Origin: Ruminococcus sp. Marseille-P6503
GTDB taxonomy: Bacteria > Bacillota > Clostridia > Oscillospirales > Ruminococcaceae
Direction: 5' to 3'
Assembly (NCBI RefSeq): GCF_900604945.1
Contig: NZ_UWPB01000001.1
Location: forward strand, 186,001 to 250,000
DNA length: 64,000 bases
Translations under genes and position numbers: made by a program
The notes under the pieces: model-generated
The model's input: only the letters and a program-made list of their open reading frames with translations
The model's database searches: none
Told to the model about the DNA's origin: nothing
Shown here: positions 1-8,258 of the stretch, in pieces
How the letters are laid out: the number at the start of each line of letters is the position of its first letter
How positions within the stretch are numbered: the stretch's first letter is position 1

Positions 1-146
1 ACAAGGAAAAGCTGGGCGAAGACGGCAGGATTCTGGTGAGAGAATCCGGTACCGAGCCGCTTGTCCGTGTAATGCTGGAGGGAAAGCGCACAGGCGTTAT
101 AACCGAATATGCGAACAACATTGCAAAGCTGATTGAGGAAATGTGA
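1..146 (+). CDS. glmM: Phosphoglucosamine mutase, C-terminal fragment
   Basis: The first 48 codons belong to a gene that begins before the window. The reading frame starts at base 3 and stops with TGA at 144-146. The peptide contains [15 protein letters not shown], the phosphate-binding signature in the last domain of alpha-D-phosphohexomutases. The version with PLVRVM followed by a short helix ending in IEEM is typical of GlmM, which converts glucosamine-6-phosphate to glucosamine-1-phosphate for peptidoglycan precursor synthesis. Only domain 4 is visible, so the assignment to GlmM rather than a related mutase is family-level inference. A strong terminator follows. Confidence 0.85.
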   Translation, partial: KEKLGEDGRILVRESGTEPLVRVMLEGKRTGVITEYANNIAKLIEEM

Positions 147-265
147 TATATGCTTTTGAAGCTCCGCCGTACCGCTTGATTTTACCGTCATATCACACAG
201 ATTTAGCGACAGAGATTCGTTCAAGTATACAAATTTTGTTTTAACTAAAAGTTTTTCTGTTCATA

Positions 266-300
266 GTTGCACGTCCGCGTGCAACTTTTCCCTCTTTTTT
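266..300 (+). terminator. Rho-independent terminator after glmM
   Basis: A perfect 8-bp stem (266-273 with 278-285) and a TCCG loop are followed by TTTTCCCTCTTTTTT. It separates glmM from the next gene. Confidence 0.9.
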
Positions 301-354
301 GCCTGTTAGCAGAGGGGTATAACGCGCAAAACAAAAATGCACGAAAAAACACAG

Positions 355-360
355 TATAAT
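355..360 (+). promoter_or_regulatory. Possible -10 element of the flavodoxin-like gene
   Basis: A perfect TATAAT lies 20 bases before the start codon and just upstream of the ribosome site GGAGG. No convincing -35 is present at 17 bases, so the promoter is only suggested. Confidence 0.45.
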
Positions 361-379
361 AATTTCAGGAGGCGGCGCA

Positions 380-1096
380 ATGAAAATCGCTCTTATTCAC
401 GGTCAGAATCATAAAGGCTCTACATATCATATAGGAAGGCTTATGGCTGAGAAGCTCGCGGAGGAAAAGGATATTTACGAATTTTTTCTTCCTCGGGATT
501 TCGGGGAATTTTGCCGCGGCTGTACAAACTGTATCGTAAAAAGCGAAAGCCTTTGTCCTCACGCGGAAAAGCTGAAGCCTATTACCGGCGCGATGGATAA
601 CGCCGACGTGATAATTCTTACTTCTCCTGTGTATGTCTATCACTGCACAGGTTCAATGAAAGCTTTTCTCGATCACTACGGCTGGAGATGGATAGTACAC
701 CGTCCGGAAGAGAAAATGTTCTCGAAAAAGGGGATAGTGATTTCCACCTGTGCCGGAGGCGGCTCAAGATCCGCCAATAAGGATATGAAGGACAGTCTGA
801 TATTCTGGGGAGTTCCGAAGGTCTATTCTGTAGGAAAGGCGGTCAGGGCGGTTTCCTGGGACGGCGTAAGCGAAAAGAAAAAGGCTCGTATAGAGTCGGA
901 GTTAAGCAGGATCGCCGCAAGGATAAAAAGCTCCGGCTTCAGACCTGCCGCGGGCTTAAAGGGACGTTTCTTTTTCGGGATTTCCCGTATGATGAACAAA
1001 GGCGGCTCATGGAATAAGGCGGATACAGAATACTGGAACGCCAAAGGCTGGACGGAGAAGAAAAGACCGTGGAAACGTCTGGCTCAGCCGAAATAA
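380..1096 (+). CDS. Flavodoxin-fold NAD(P)H-dependent oxidoreductase
   Basis: The 238-residue protein starts MKIALIHGQNHKGSTYHIG, the N-terminal strand and phosphate loop of FMN-binding flavodoxin-like reductases. TSPVYVYHCTGSMKAFLDH near residues 80-98 matches the second flavin-contacting loop. Four cysteines cluster at 45, 48, 51 and 59 (CRGCTNC then C). A similar pattern occurs in iron-sulfur flavoproteins, so a metal or Fe-S site is possible. A C-terminal extension of about 60 basic residues follows the flavin domain. The ATG has an AGGAGG site 6 bases upstream. Electron donor and substrate cannot be read from the sequence. It sits alone between a terminator and a methyltransferase gene. 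Confidence 0.75.
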   Translation: MKIALIHGQNHKGSTYHIGRLMAEKLAEEKDIYEFFLPRDFGEFCRGCTNCIVKSESLCPHAEKLKPITGAMDNADVIILTSPVYVYHCTGSMKAFLDHYGWRWIVHRPEEKMFSKKGIVISTCAGGGSRSANKDMKDSLIFWGVPKVYSVGKAVRAVSWDGVSEKKKARIESELSRIAARIKSSGFRPAAGLKGRFFFGISRMMNKGGSWNKADTEYWNAKGWTEKKRPWKRLAQPK

Positions 1097-1167
1097 CCAT
1101 TAGGACGGAGATGCTTCCGTTCGGGTATAGTGAAAAATGATCAAGGATATAACTGAGGGCTGAAAAT

Positions 1168-2040
1168 ATGAGGATTGCAGACAAATGGCAGGATTATAAG
1201 ATAATCGACACGTCGGACGGCGATAAGCTTGAAAGCTGGGGAGGAAAGGTGCTGGTGCGGCCAGATCCGCAGATAATCTGGAAAACGCCCCGCAAAACCG
1301 ATCTGTGGGATAAGGCGGACGCGGTCTATCACCGCTCCTCGAAGGGAGGCGGCGAATGGGAATACCGCAAAAAGCTGCCTGAAAGCTGGAATATTTCCTA
1401 CGGAGAGCTTAGCTTTATTATCCGTCCCACTGGCTTCAAGCATACGGGGCTTTTCCCCGAGCAGGCGGTAAACTGGGACTATATGGCGGATAAAATAAAA
1501 AAAGCAGGCAGACCGATCAAGGTGCTTAATCTGTTTGCGTATACAGGCGGCGCGACTCTTGCCTGCGCCAACGCGGGAGCGCAGGTTTCCCATGTTGACG
1601 CCTCAAAGGGAATGGTTCAGTGGGCAAGGGAAAACGCCGCGGCAAGCGGACTTTCGGACAAGCCTGTACGCTGGCTGGTAGACGACTGCCTTAAATTCGT
1701 TCAGCGGGAGATACGCCGCGGAAACCGCTATGACGCGGTGGTAATGGACCCTCCGAGCTACGGCAGAGGTCCGGGCGGAGAGGTCTGGAAGCTGGAGGAC
1801 TGCATATATGATCTGGTAAAGACCTGCTCCGAAGCGCTTTCGGACAAGCCGCTTTTCTTCCTGCTCAACAGCTATACAACGGGGCTTTCGCCGTCAGTTA
1901 TGGCTTATATCCTGAACGAGGTCATCACTCCCGGATTCGGAGGAAAGGTGACCGCCGACGAAATAGGACTGCCGGTGGAAAAATCATTAACGGCTCTGCC
2001 CTGCGGCTCAACAGCGGTATGGGAGGAACGGCAGATATGA
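1168..2040 (+). CDS. Class I SAM-dependent methyltransferase, RlmI/RlmK-like
   Basis: The 290-residue protein has the SAM-binding motif I LNLFAYTGGATLAC (about residues 120-133) and the catalytic-region motif VVMDPPSYGRG (191-201). This combination is characteristic of the COG1092 family of rRNA methyltransferases. The usual N-terminal PUA domain seen in RlmI is absent, and about 100 residues of other sequence precede the Rossmann domain. It is therefore a short family variant whose RNA target is unknown. The ATG is preceded by GAGGG at a usable distance. It is followed after 48 bases by the PfkB kinase gene and is probably co-transcribed with it. Confidence 0.8.
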   Translation: MRIADKWQDYKIIDTSDGDKLESWGGKVLVRPDPQIIWKTPRKTDLWDKADAVYHRSSKGGGEWEYRKKLPESWNISYGELSFIIRPTGFKHTGLFPEQAVNWDYMADKIKKAGRPIKVLNLFAYTGGATLACANAGAQVSHVDASKGMVQWARENAAASGLSDKPVRWLVDDCLKFVQREIRRGNRYDAVVMDPPSYGRGPGGEVWKLEDCIYDLVKTCSEALSDKPLFFLLNSYTTGLSPSVMAYILNEVITPGFGGKVTADEIGLPVEKSLTALPCGSTAVWEERQI

Positions 2041-2088
2041 CGGACGGGCTTTTTAAAAAGTAAGGCTTTGACTTTCAGAGGTGATAAG

Positions 2089-2988
2089 ATGTCGGATTAT
2101 ATTTATATGTACGGTATGGTCATGTCGACCTACGCATATCTGCTGTGCGGCAATTATCCCGAAGCCGACGGCTATGCTGAAATAAAGGAGAAATATCACC
2201 ATTTGGGCGGCGAAACGGGAACTGCGGCGGCTATACTTTGCAGTCTGGGGGCGAAGGTAAAGCTCGGCGGCTCCCATTACGGAAATTTAAACAGGGATCT
2301 TATTCTCGGCTATTTTGCCGATAAATCCGCTGACCTTTCCGAATTGGTTTATGAGGATTTTGAGGGCGTTGAGGACAGGGTGATCATTGACAAAAGCACC
2401 CGAACCTGCTTCGGGGAATTCGGCAGGCATTTCAGCCGTGAAATTCCTTTTTATGAGCCGCCCCGCGAGGAATCGGTGAAAAACGCCGTTTGCGTAGCAG
2501 CTGACCCGTTTTTCGGAGACGAGATCGCGCGGCTTTGCGTAAAGCACGATAAGCCCTATGCGACTATCGACTGCGATCACGACAGCTATATGAATGAGCG
2601 CTGCGCCGTAAACGCGGTTTCTCACCAGTATCTCGACGGCCATTATCCCGATAAAAGCTATGAGGAGCTTTACAGGCTCTATACTGAAAATACCGACGGA
2701 CTTGTTATCTTTACTCTCGGGGAAAAGGGCGCGATGTACGGCAGAAAAGGTCGGCAGCCTGAATTCCGCGGCTCGGTGAAGGTCGACGTTGTTTCAACTC
2801 TGGGAGCGGGGGACAGCTTCAAGGCAGGCACGGTTTACGGACTTTACAAAGGCTTTGACGACGACAGGCTTGTCAGATTCGCCTGCGCGGCTGCCGGAGC
2901 GGCGGTGTCAAGATTCCCTATCCCGCTGCGTCCTCCTGAGCTTGAAGAGGTCGAAAGGCTTATGAAACAGTACGGAGGTAAGCTTTGA
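2089..2988 (+). CDS. PfkB-family carbohydrate kinase
   Basis: This 299-residue protein is a ribokinase-fold sugar kinase. The N-terminal HHLGGETGTAAAILCSLGA (about 37-55) is the substrate-side glycine motif. STLGAGDSFKAG near residue 240 is the PfkB signature 2 with the catalytic aspartate and anion hole. The start chosen is the ATG at 2089, because AGAGGTG lies at the correct distance. A TTG 21 bases upstream is in frame but has no ribosome site. The sugar substrate is unknown. The closest general class is ribokinase/fructokinase-like, and no sugar transporter lies nearby to narrow it. Confidence 0.8.
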   Translation: MSDYIYMYGMVMSTYAYLLCGNYPEADGYAEIKEKYHHLGGETGTAAAILCSLGAKVKLGGSHYGNLNRDLILGYFADKSADLSELVYEDFEGVEDRVIIDKSTRTCFGEFGRHFSREIPFYEPPREESVKNAVCVAADPFFGDEIARLCVKHDKPYATIDCDHDSYMNERCAVNAVSHQYLDGHYPDKSYEELYRLYTENTDGLVIFTLGEKGAMYGRKGRQPEFRGSVKVDVVSTLGAGDSFKAGTVYGLYKGFDDDRLVRFACAAAGAAVSRFPIPLRPPELEEVERLMKQYGGKL

Positions 2989-3029
2989 GATAAAGCTCAA
3001 GTAAATGCAATCGAGAAAAGAGGAACAGA

Positions 3030-3893
3030 ATGAACACATTTTTAAAAGCGGAAAACCTTAATTTTTCATATATAAACGAAATGGAGGAGCCTCCCGTAAA
3101 AACCGAGGTGCTTAAAGGAATCAGCCTCGATATAAAAAAAGGCGAGTTTGTGGCTGTCCTTGGGCATAACGGCTCCGGAAAGTCCACTCTTGCAAAGTGC
3201 TTCAACGCTATAAATATTCCGGAAAGCGGAGAGGTTGCCGTTGACGGGATGGATACAAGGGACGAAAACAATCTGCTCCCTATACGTCAGCGGGTGGGAA
3301 TGGTGTTTCAGAATCCCGACAATCAGATAGTCGCTACGATAGTCGAGGAGGACGTGGCGTTTGCTCTGGAAAATATGGGCGTCGAGCCTGCGGAGATACG
3401 CAGGAGAGTAGACGAGGCGCTGAAAACCGTTGGTATGTACGAATACCGACGCCACGCTCCCCATAAGCTTTCAGGTGGACAGAAGCAGAGGGTGGCGATC
3501 GCCGGAATAATCGCTATGCGTCCCGACTGTATCCTGCTGGACGAGCCTACTGCAATGCTGGACCCTAAGGGCAGGGCGGAGGTCATGAAGACCATAAAAA
3601 TGCTTAACCGTGAAAACGGAGTTACTATAGTTCTTATCACCCATTATATGGAGGAAGCCGCTCAGGCTGACAGAGTGGTGGTTATCGACGGAGGAGAAAT
3701 AGTTATGGACAACGTTCCGAAAAAGGTTTTTTCTCAGGTCGAAACGCTTAAAAATCTGGGGCTTGACGTTCCGCAGGTAACGAAGCTTGCTTACGGGCTT
3801 AAAAAGGCGGGCTATGATATTTCCACGGAGATAATCTCTGAGGAGGAGTGTGCCGAGGCGGTTGCCCGGCTGATTGTGGAAAGCGGCAGATAA
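3030..3893 (+). CDS. ecfA1: Energy-coupling factor transporter ATPase EcfA1
   Basis: A 287-residue ABC ATPase with Walker A GHNGSGKS (45-52), signature LSGGQKQR (about 147-154), Walker B CILLDEPT (about 167-174) and a switch histidine in ITHYMEEA. The extra C-terminal region ending in a helix-rich tail and the neighbouring second ATPase and EcfT identify it as the first ATPase of a group II ECF vitamin/metal transporter. That type serves substrate-binding S proteins encoded elsewhere. The start has GAGGAACAG upstream. In most Firmicutes ecfA1 directly abuts ecfA2; here an unrelated membrane gene intervenes. Confidence 0.93.
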   Translation: MNTFLKAENLNFSYINEMEEPPVKTEVLKGISLDIKKGEFVAVLGHNGSGKSTLAKCFNAINIPESGEVAVDGMDTRDENNLLPIRQRVGMVFQNPDNQIVATIVEEDVAFALENMGVEPAEIRRRVDEALKTVGMYEYRRHAPHKLSGGQKQRVAIAGIIAMRPDCILLDEPTAMLDPKGRAEVMKTIKMLNRENGVTIVLITHYMEEAAQADRVVVIDGGEIVMDNVPKKVFSQVETLKNLGLDVPQVTKLAYGLKKAGYDISTEIISEEECAEAVARLIVESGR

Positions 3894-3915
3894 ACTGATT
3901 CAAGGGGGATATTTT

Positions 3916-4671
3916 ATGTGGATAATTTTGCTGATAATGATTGTTTTCATAGTGCTTGACAGAACCGGGATATTGAAATGCAATACATTGTTTATGAGCG
4001 TTTTGTATGTTGTCGGAATACCGCTGCTGCTGTGCGGCTATCTGGCGGTGGTTATTTCGGGAATAATAAACATGGTGGCGGATTTTTCACTGTCAAGATG
4101 TATGATTCTGGCGGTTAATATTATGCTTGCGCTGCCAATGATTATTATGATGTCTTATATTCTTGTGAAAATCTGCCGTGCGCCTATTGACAGAACGCGT
4201 TTTAACGGCAGCGATGAGGATTACAATATTGCCTGCATGAAACGACAGCGCAGTCTTTTGTGGATAGCCTATCCAATTTTCTGGATAAGCGCGGTTATTG
4301 CGCTGGGAACGGGAGTGCATATTTTTATGACGGCTGTCGGCGCGTCAATCATAACTATGAATCCTTTTTTCTGGTTTATATGCATATGTACCTTTGGACT
4401 GACTCTGGTATGCTATGTGATTTTGGTTGTCGGCTATATGTCCTCGTCAATTATATTCTTCCTGCTTTTCGGAACATTGACCGCGGTATTTATGATTATC
4501 ACAGTCGCAATGACCGTTACCGCATTGTACAGAATGAGAGGGCTTTCCGGATATTCCAAGTTGAAAAACGTTCTTTTGGCAGTATCTATGCTGGTGCCGG
4601 TGTGGAGTCTTGTTTCCATGATAGAGATCAGTATGAAAATGCGCGATCTGGGAAAAAAGAGGCTTATGTGA
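3916..4671 (+). CDS. Polytopic membrane protein of unknown function
   Basis: The start is set at ATG 3916 because AAGGGGGA lies 7 bases upstream. An in-frame start at 3874 would overlap ecfA1. The product is 251 residues, very hydrophobic, with about six or seven membrane segments (roughly 1-15, 24-50, 60-83, 110-135, 145-170, 178-200, 215-235) and a short basic C-terminus, LGKKRLM. I do not recognise the family. The gene is visibly more AT-rich in its codons than the flanking ATPase genes. It splits the normally contiguous ecfA1-ecfA2 pair, so a late insertion is likely. A link to the transporter is conjecture. Confidence 0.7.
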   Translation: MWIILLIMIVFIVLDRTGILKCNTLFMSVLYVVGIPLLLCGYLAVVISGIINMVADFSLSRCMILAVNIMLALPMIIMMSYILVKICRAPIDRTRFNGSDEDYNIACMKRQRSLLWIAYPIFWISAVIALGTGVHIFMTAVGASIITMNPFFWFICICTFGLTLVCYVILVVGYMSSSIIFFLLFGTLTAVFMIITVAMTVTALYRMRGLSGYSKLKNVLLAVSMLVPVWSLVSMIEISMKMRDLGKKRLM

Positions 4672-4723
4672 ATCCGGATTAACATAACAGGGGAGTTTAA
4701 CACCCTGCATTCAAACAATTTTC

Positions 4724-4752
4724 TTGAAATCTACACAAATGTATGATATAAT
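4724..4752 (+). promoter_or_regulatory. Sigma-A promoter for ecfA2
   Basis: TTGAAA (4724-4729), 17 bases, TATAAT (4747-4752). It gives ecfA2 and downstream genes their own start despite lying inside the ECF cluster. Confidence 0.8.
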
Positions 4753-4770
4753 AATACGAATAATCGTATT
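4753..4770. promoter_or_regulatory. Inverted repeat at the ecfA2 transcription start
   Basis: AATACGA and TCGTATT, separated by four bases, form a 7+7 dyad immediately after the -10 and over the expected +1. The position is typical of a repressor operator. It could also form a small hairpin at the 5' end of the mRNA. No matching regulator gene is in the window. Confidence 0.5.
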
Positions 4771-4791
4771 AGACAAAAGGAAAGTAAAAGT

Positions 4792-5661
4792 ATGGCAGTA
4801 ATCAGAACTGAGAATTTATCATATGTCTACGGCGAAGGAACGCCTTTCCGCAAGGTTGCTGTGGACGATGTCAGCATAGAGATAGACGAGGGAGAGCTTG
4901 TGGGAGTTATCGGTCACACAGGCTCAGGAAAGTCTACCCTTATTCAGCATTTCAACGGACTTCTCAAGCCCTCCTCAGGTAAGCTTTTTATTGACGGGGA
5001 GGAGCTGTGGGCTGATAAATCGAGGCTAAGGCCTATAAGGTTTAAGGTGGGACTTGTTTTTCAGTATCCTGAATATCAGCTTTTCGAGGAGACCTGCTAT
5101 AAGGATATAGCGTTCGGACCTAAAAATATGGGGCTTTCGGACGCTGATATCGACCGCAGGGTAAAGGAGACCGCAAGGCTTGTAGGACTTTCGCCAGAGA
5201 TACTTGACAAATCTCCGTTCGAGCTATCAGGCGGTCAGAAAAGGCGCGTGGCGATAGCCGGAGTTATGGCTATGGAGCCGAAGGCACTTATTCTCGACGA
5301 GCCTACCTCGGGACTTGATCCCAAGGGCAGGGAGCAGATACTCGGGCTTATAAGGGAGTATCATCAGGAGAAGAAGAATACGGTAATGCTTGTTTCCCAT
5401 TCAATGGAGGACGTCGCAAAGCACTGCTCTAAGATACTGGTGATGAATTCGGCTAAGGTATTCTGCTACGATACGCCGGTAAATGTATTTCACCGTTCGC
5501 GGGAGCTGGAGGAAATGGGTCTGTCGGTTCCGCAGATAACAAGGGTATTCAACAGGCTCAAGGCTATGGGTTACGATTTCGGGGAGGACGTTTATACTGT
5601 GGATTTCGGCAGAAAGCTGCTTTTGCGGGAATTGTCAGGCGGGAAGAAGATGAGCGAATGA
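4792..5661 (+). CDS. ecfA2: Energy-coupling factor transporter ATPase EcfA2
   Basis: A 289-residue ABC ATPase with Walker A GHTGSGKS (41-48), signature LSGGQKRR (about 146-153), Walker B ALILDEPTSGLDPKG and switch histidine in VSHSMEDVAKHC. It pairs with EcfA1 and binds EcfT coupling helices to drive vitamin or metal uptake by S components. The ATG has AAGGAAAG upstream. Its stop overlaps the start of the YoaK-like gene by 4 bases (ATGA), which suggests translational coupling. It has its own promoter about 45 bases upstream. Confidence 0.93.
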   Translation: MAVIRTENLSYVYGEGTPFRKVAVDDVSIEIDEGELVGVIGHTGSGKSTLIQHFNGLLKPSSGKLFIDGEELWADKSRLRPIRFKVGLVFQYPEYQLFEETCYKDIAFGPKNMGLSDADIDRRVKETARLVGLSPEILDKSPFELSGGQKRRVAIAGVMAMEPKALILDEPTSGLDPKGREQILGLIREYHQEKKNTVMLVSHSMEDVAKHCSKILVMNSAKVFCYDTPVNVFHRSRELEEMGLSVPQITRVFNRLKAMGYDFGEDVYTVDFGRKLLLRELSGGKKMSE

Positions 5662-6341
5662 CAGGCGTGAAAAGACAGATGTCGGAAACCTATACGGTCG
5701 CGGCACTGCTTGCTTCGGCAGGAGGCTTTCTCGACGCTTACAGCTATGTTTGCAGGGATCGGGTCTTTGCCAACGCTCAGACCGGCAATATAGTGCTGCT
5801 GGGGATCTCGGCATTCAGCAGGAATTGGCTGGGAATGCTCAGATACCTTGTTCCGATAATAATGTTCGCTCTGGGCGTAGTCATGGCTGAATGGATAAGA
5901 AAACGCTTCGCGGCTTCCCGTTTCCACTGGAGGCAGTATATAATACTGATTGAAGCCGCTGTGCTTTCGGCGGCGGCGTTTATTCCCGCGGGGAAATACA
6001 ATATCGCGGCGAATATAATGATATCCTTCGTATGCTCGCTTCAGGTGCAAAGCTTCAGAAAGGTTCATTCCATAAGCTTTGCCACGACTATGTGTACGGG
6101 AAATCTGCGGACGGCGACCGAGAGCGTTTTCAGGTACAGAAGCACCGGCGAAAAGGAATATCTTGTAAACGGACTGAAAATTTACGGAATTATTTTATTT
6201 TTTATAGCCGGAGTAATTGCAGGAGCGGCGGTTACGGAGCTTTTGAGCAACTTTGCCGTGCTTTTCGCCGTCGGACTGCTGGCGGCGGTATTCGTTCTTA
6301 TGTTTATTGACAGCGAAAAAACGGGAATTCTAAATAGATAA
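5658..6341 (+). CDS. YoaK/DUF1275 family membrane protein
   Basis: A 227-residue protein with about six membrane segments. SAGGFLDAYSYVCRDRVFANAQTGNIVLLG near the N-terminus is the DUF1275 hallmark (glycine-rich helix then NAQTGN), and ATTMCTGNLRTATES in the middle is the second conserved block (TGN-LR). DUF1275 proteins are widespread inner-membrane proteins of unresolved transport function. The gene overlaps ecfA2 by 4 bases and sits between ecfA2 and ecfT, where a gene is not usual. Co-expression with the ECF transporter is likely; a functional link is inference only. Confidence 0.85.
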   Translation: MTGVKRQMSETYTVAALLASAGGFLDAYSYVCRDRVFANAQTGNIVLLGISAFSRNWLGMLRYLVPIIMFALGVVMAEWIRKRFAASRFHWRQYIILIEAAVLSAAAFIPAGKYNIAANIMISFVCSLQVQSFRKVHSISFATTMCTGNLRTATESVFRYRSTGEKEYLVNGLKIYGIILFFIAGVIAGAAVTELLSNFAVLFAVGLLAAVFVLMFIDSEKTGILNR

Positions 6342-6350
6342 GAGGATAAA

Positions 6351-6372
6351 AGACCTGTAAAAGCAGGTTTTT
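6351..6372 (+). terminator. Weak hairpin between yoaK-like gene and ecfT
   Basis: AGACCTG (6351-6357) pairs with CAGGTTT (6364-6370), including one G-U pair, around a TAAAAG loop, and a short T run ends it. It could attenuate, rather than end, transcription into ecfT. Confidence 0.4.
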
Positions 6373-6399
6373 CAATGTGCGTTTAAGGAGGATGTACCT

Positions 6400-7209
6400 T
6401 TGTTAAAGGATATCACTATAGGACAGTATTTTCCGGGAAATTCACCCGTTCACAGAATGGATCCGCGGGTAAAGCTTGTGCTTACCATGGCCTTTATAGT
6501 AATGCTTTTTATGTCGTCCAGCTTTTACGGACTGCTGGTCGGTATCCTGTATACGCTTACGGCTTTCGCGGTTTCGGGGATTCCGTTCAAGATGATGTAT
6601 AAAAGCCTGAAGCCTATAGTTCCCATAATAATTTTTACTGCGCTGCTCAATCTGCTTTTTGTCAGAACCGGAGACGTGCTGTGGCAGTTCAAATTTATAA
6701 AGATCACTGAGCAGGGCGTTCATACGGCTGTGTTTATGGTGGTAAGAATCGTTTGTCTTATCATCGGAACATCGCTTCTGACCTATACGGCTTCTCCTAT
6801 TGAGCTGACCGACGCTATAGAGCGGCTGCTTTCGCCGCTGAAAAAGATCAGGGTTCCGGTTCACGAGCTTGCTATGATGATGACTATCGCGCTCAGGTTT
6901 ATTCCTACGCTTATCGAGGAAACCGACAAGATAATGTCGGCTCAGAAGGCCAGAGGCGCGGATATGGAAAGCGGTTCGGTGATCCAGAGGGCTAAGGCGC
7001 TTATACCTATACTTATTCCGCTTTTTGTTTCCTCCTTCAGGAGAGCCGAGGAGCTGGCGCTGGCGATGGAATGCCGCTGCTATCACGGCGGAGAGGGAAG
7101 AACAAGAATGAAGCAGATGAAGACCGGCTCTGTGGATTATGCGGCTATAGCGGTAACCGCGGCTTTTATCGGGGCGGTAATTCTTATAAATATATTTGTG
7201 AAGGGGTAG
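6400..7209 (+). CDS. ecfT: Energy-coupling factor transporter transmembrane protein EcfT
   Basis: A 269-residue membrane protein with a TTG start preceded by AAGGAGG. The nearby ATG at 6392 hits a stop after four codons, so TTG is the only sensible start. About five membrane segments are followed by the cytoplasmic coupling region ALRFIPTLIEETDKIMSAQKARGAD. That contains the first Ala-Arg-Gly coupling motif used by EcfT to contact the ATPases. The second motif, usually ARG-like, reads AMECRCYHG here, a noticeable deviation. EcfT is the scaffold between EcfA1/A2 and interchangeable S proteins, none of which is encoded in this window. Confidence 0.92.
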   Translation: MLKDITIGQYFPGNSPVHRMDPRVKLVLTMAFIVMLFMSSSFYGLLVGILYTLTAFAVSGIPFKMMYKSLKPIVPIIIFTALLNLLFVRTGDVLWQFKFIKITEQGVHTAVFMVVRIVCLIIGTSLLTYTASPIELTDAIERLLSPLKKIRVPVHELAMMMTIALRFIPTLIEETDKIMSAQKARGADMESGSVIQRAKALIPILIPLFVSSFRRAEELALAMECRCYHGGEGRTRMKQMKTGSVDYAAIAVTAAFIGAVILINIFVKG

Positions 7210-7213
7210 TGCA

Positions 7214-7498
7214 ATGAGCTTTCTGACAGATATGGATCAGAACGACAGGCTGTCAAGGCTTGAAAGCAGGCTGCGCAGACTTGAGGGAAGAAACGGTAAG
7301 GGGGAAGATCAGATGTCAAGACTTATCAAGGAGCTGGTAGGCATGGAGTGTACCATCGACGGCGATGATTTTTTCAACAGCAGATGTACTGTTATCGACG
7401 CCGACGACGAGTGGATAAAGGTTACTGTTCACGACAAGAAAAAGGATTATACCAAAATCGTGAGAATTGATACGATAGATAATATTACGCTTGACTGA
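7214..7498 (+). CDS. Small hypothetical protein with possible Sm-like beta-barrel
   Basis: A 94-residue protein. Residues 6-35 form a charged, probably coiled-coil helix (DRLSRLESRLRRLEGRNGKG). The rest is a run of short strands (LVGMECTIDG, SRCTVIDADDEWIKVTVHD, DYTKIVRIDTIDNITL) resembling the alternating pattern of an Sm/Hfq-like barrel. That resemblance is visual only; I do not recognise a named family. It lies 4 bases after ecfT and its stop is within 2 bases of the truA start, so it is in a tight operon with RNA-modifying truA. Confidence 0.65.
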   Translation: MSFLTDMDQNDRLSRLESRLRRLEGRNGKGEDQMSRLIKELVGMECTIDGDDFFNSRCTVIDADDEWIKVTVHDKKKDYTKIVRIDTIDNITLD

Positions 7499-7499
7499 T

Positions 7500-8258
7500 A
7501 TGAAAAATTTTTTAGTAAAAATGGCGTATAACGGCGCGGCTTATCACGGGTTTCAGCGGCAGAACAACGCTGTCGCCGTTCAGCAGGTAGTCGAGGAGGC
7601 GATAGAATCGCTGACCGGAAAGCGGGCTTCGATAAACGGCTGTTCCAGAACCGACGCCGGAGTTCACGCGAGAGAGTATTATTTCAGCTTTGAAACAGAT
7701 TCCGGAATAAACTGCCGGGGGCTTATATTCGGTCTGAACGACAGGCTTCCGGACGATATCGCTATCCTTGACTGCCGAGAGGCGCCGCTGGATTTTCACG
7801 CAAGGTTCTGCTGCCGGGGCAAGGAATACAGGTATCTTGTCCATAACAGCGAAATAAAGGATCCTTTCTATAAGGATACCGTATACAGAAGCTGGTTTCC
7901 GATAGACGCTCAAAAGCTTGACAGGGCTGCCAAGGCTTTTGTCGGCGAGCATGATTTCAAGGCCTTCTGCTCCGCGGAATGCGATAAAGAAAATACGGTA
8001 AGGAAAATATACCGCTTCGACGTAAGGCGCAGCGGCGATATTGTGGAGTTTATCGTAGCGGGCAGCGGATTTCTTTATAATATGGTCAGAATTATGGTCG
8101 GAACGCTGCTTTATATAAACGAGGGAAAGATCGCGGAGAATGCCATACCGGCTCTGATTGAAGCAAGGGACAGGACGAAAGCGGGCATAACGGCGCCTCC
8201 GCAGGGTCTGTATCTTAATAAGGTTTTTTATGATGATAAAGGATTTGACTTAACGTGA
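7500..8258 (+). CDS. truA: tRNA pseudouridine synthase A
   Basis: A 252-residue enzyme that isomerises uridines 38-40 in the anticodon arm of tRNAs. The catalytic motif CSRTDAGVHA carries the essential aspartate (about residue 52). YLVHNS and GSGFLYNMVRIMVGTL are the other conserved TruA blocks. The ATG at 7500 is preferred over an in-frame TTG at 7491 that lies inside the preceding gene. truA following ecfT is the standard Firmicute arrangement, although the ribosomal protein genes rplM-rpsI that usually flank it are missing. The end overlaps the next gene by 4 bases. Confidence 0.93.
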   Translation: MKNFLVKMAYNGAAYHGFQRQNNAVAVQQVVEEAIESLTGKRASINGCSRTDAGVHAREYYFSFETDSGINCRGLIFGLNDRLPDDIAILDCREAPLDFHARFCCRGKEYRYLVHNSEIKDPFYKDTVYRSWFPIDAQKLDRAAKAFVGEHDFKAFCSAECDKENTVRKIYRFDVRRSGDIVEFIVAGSGFLYNMVRIMVGTLLYINEGKIAENAIPALIEARDRTKAGITAPPQGLYLNKVFYDDKGFDLT

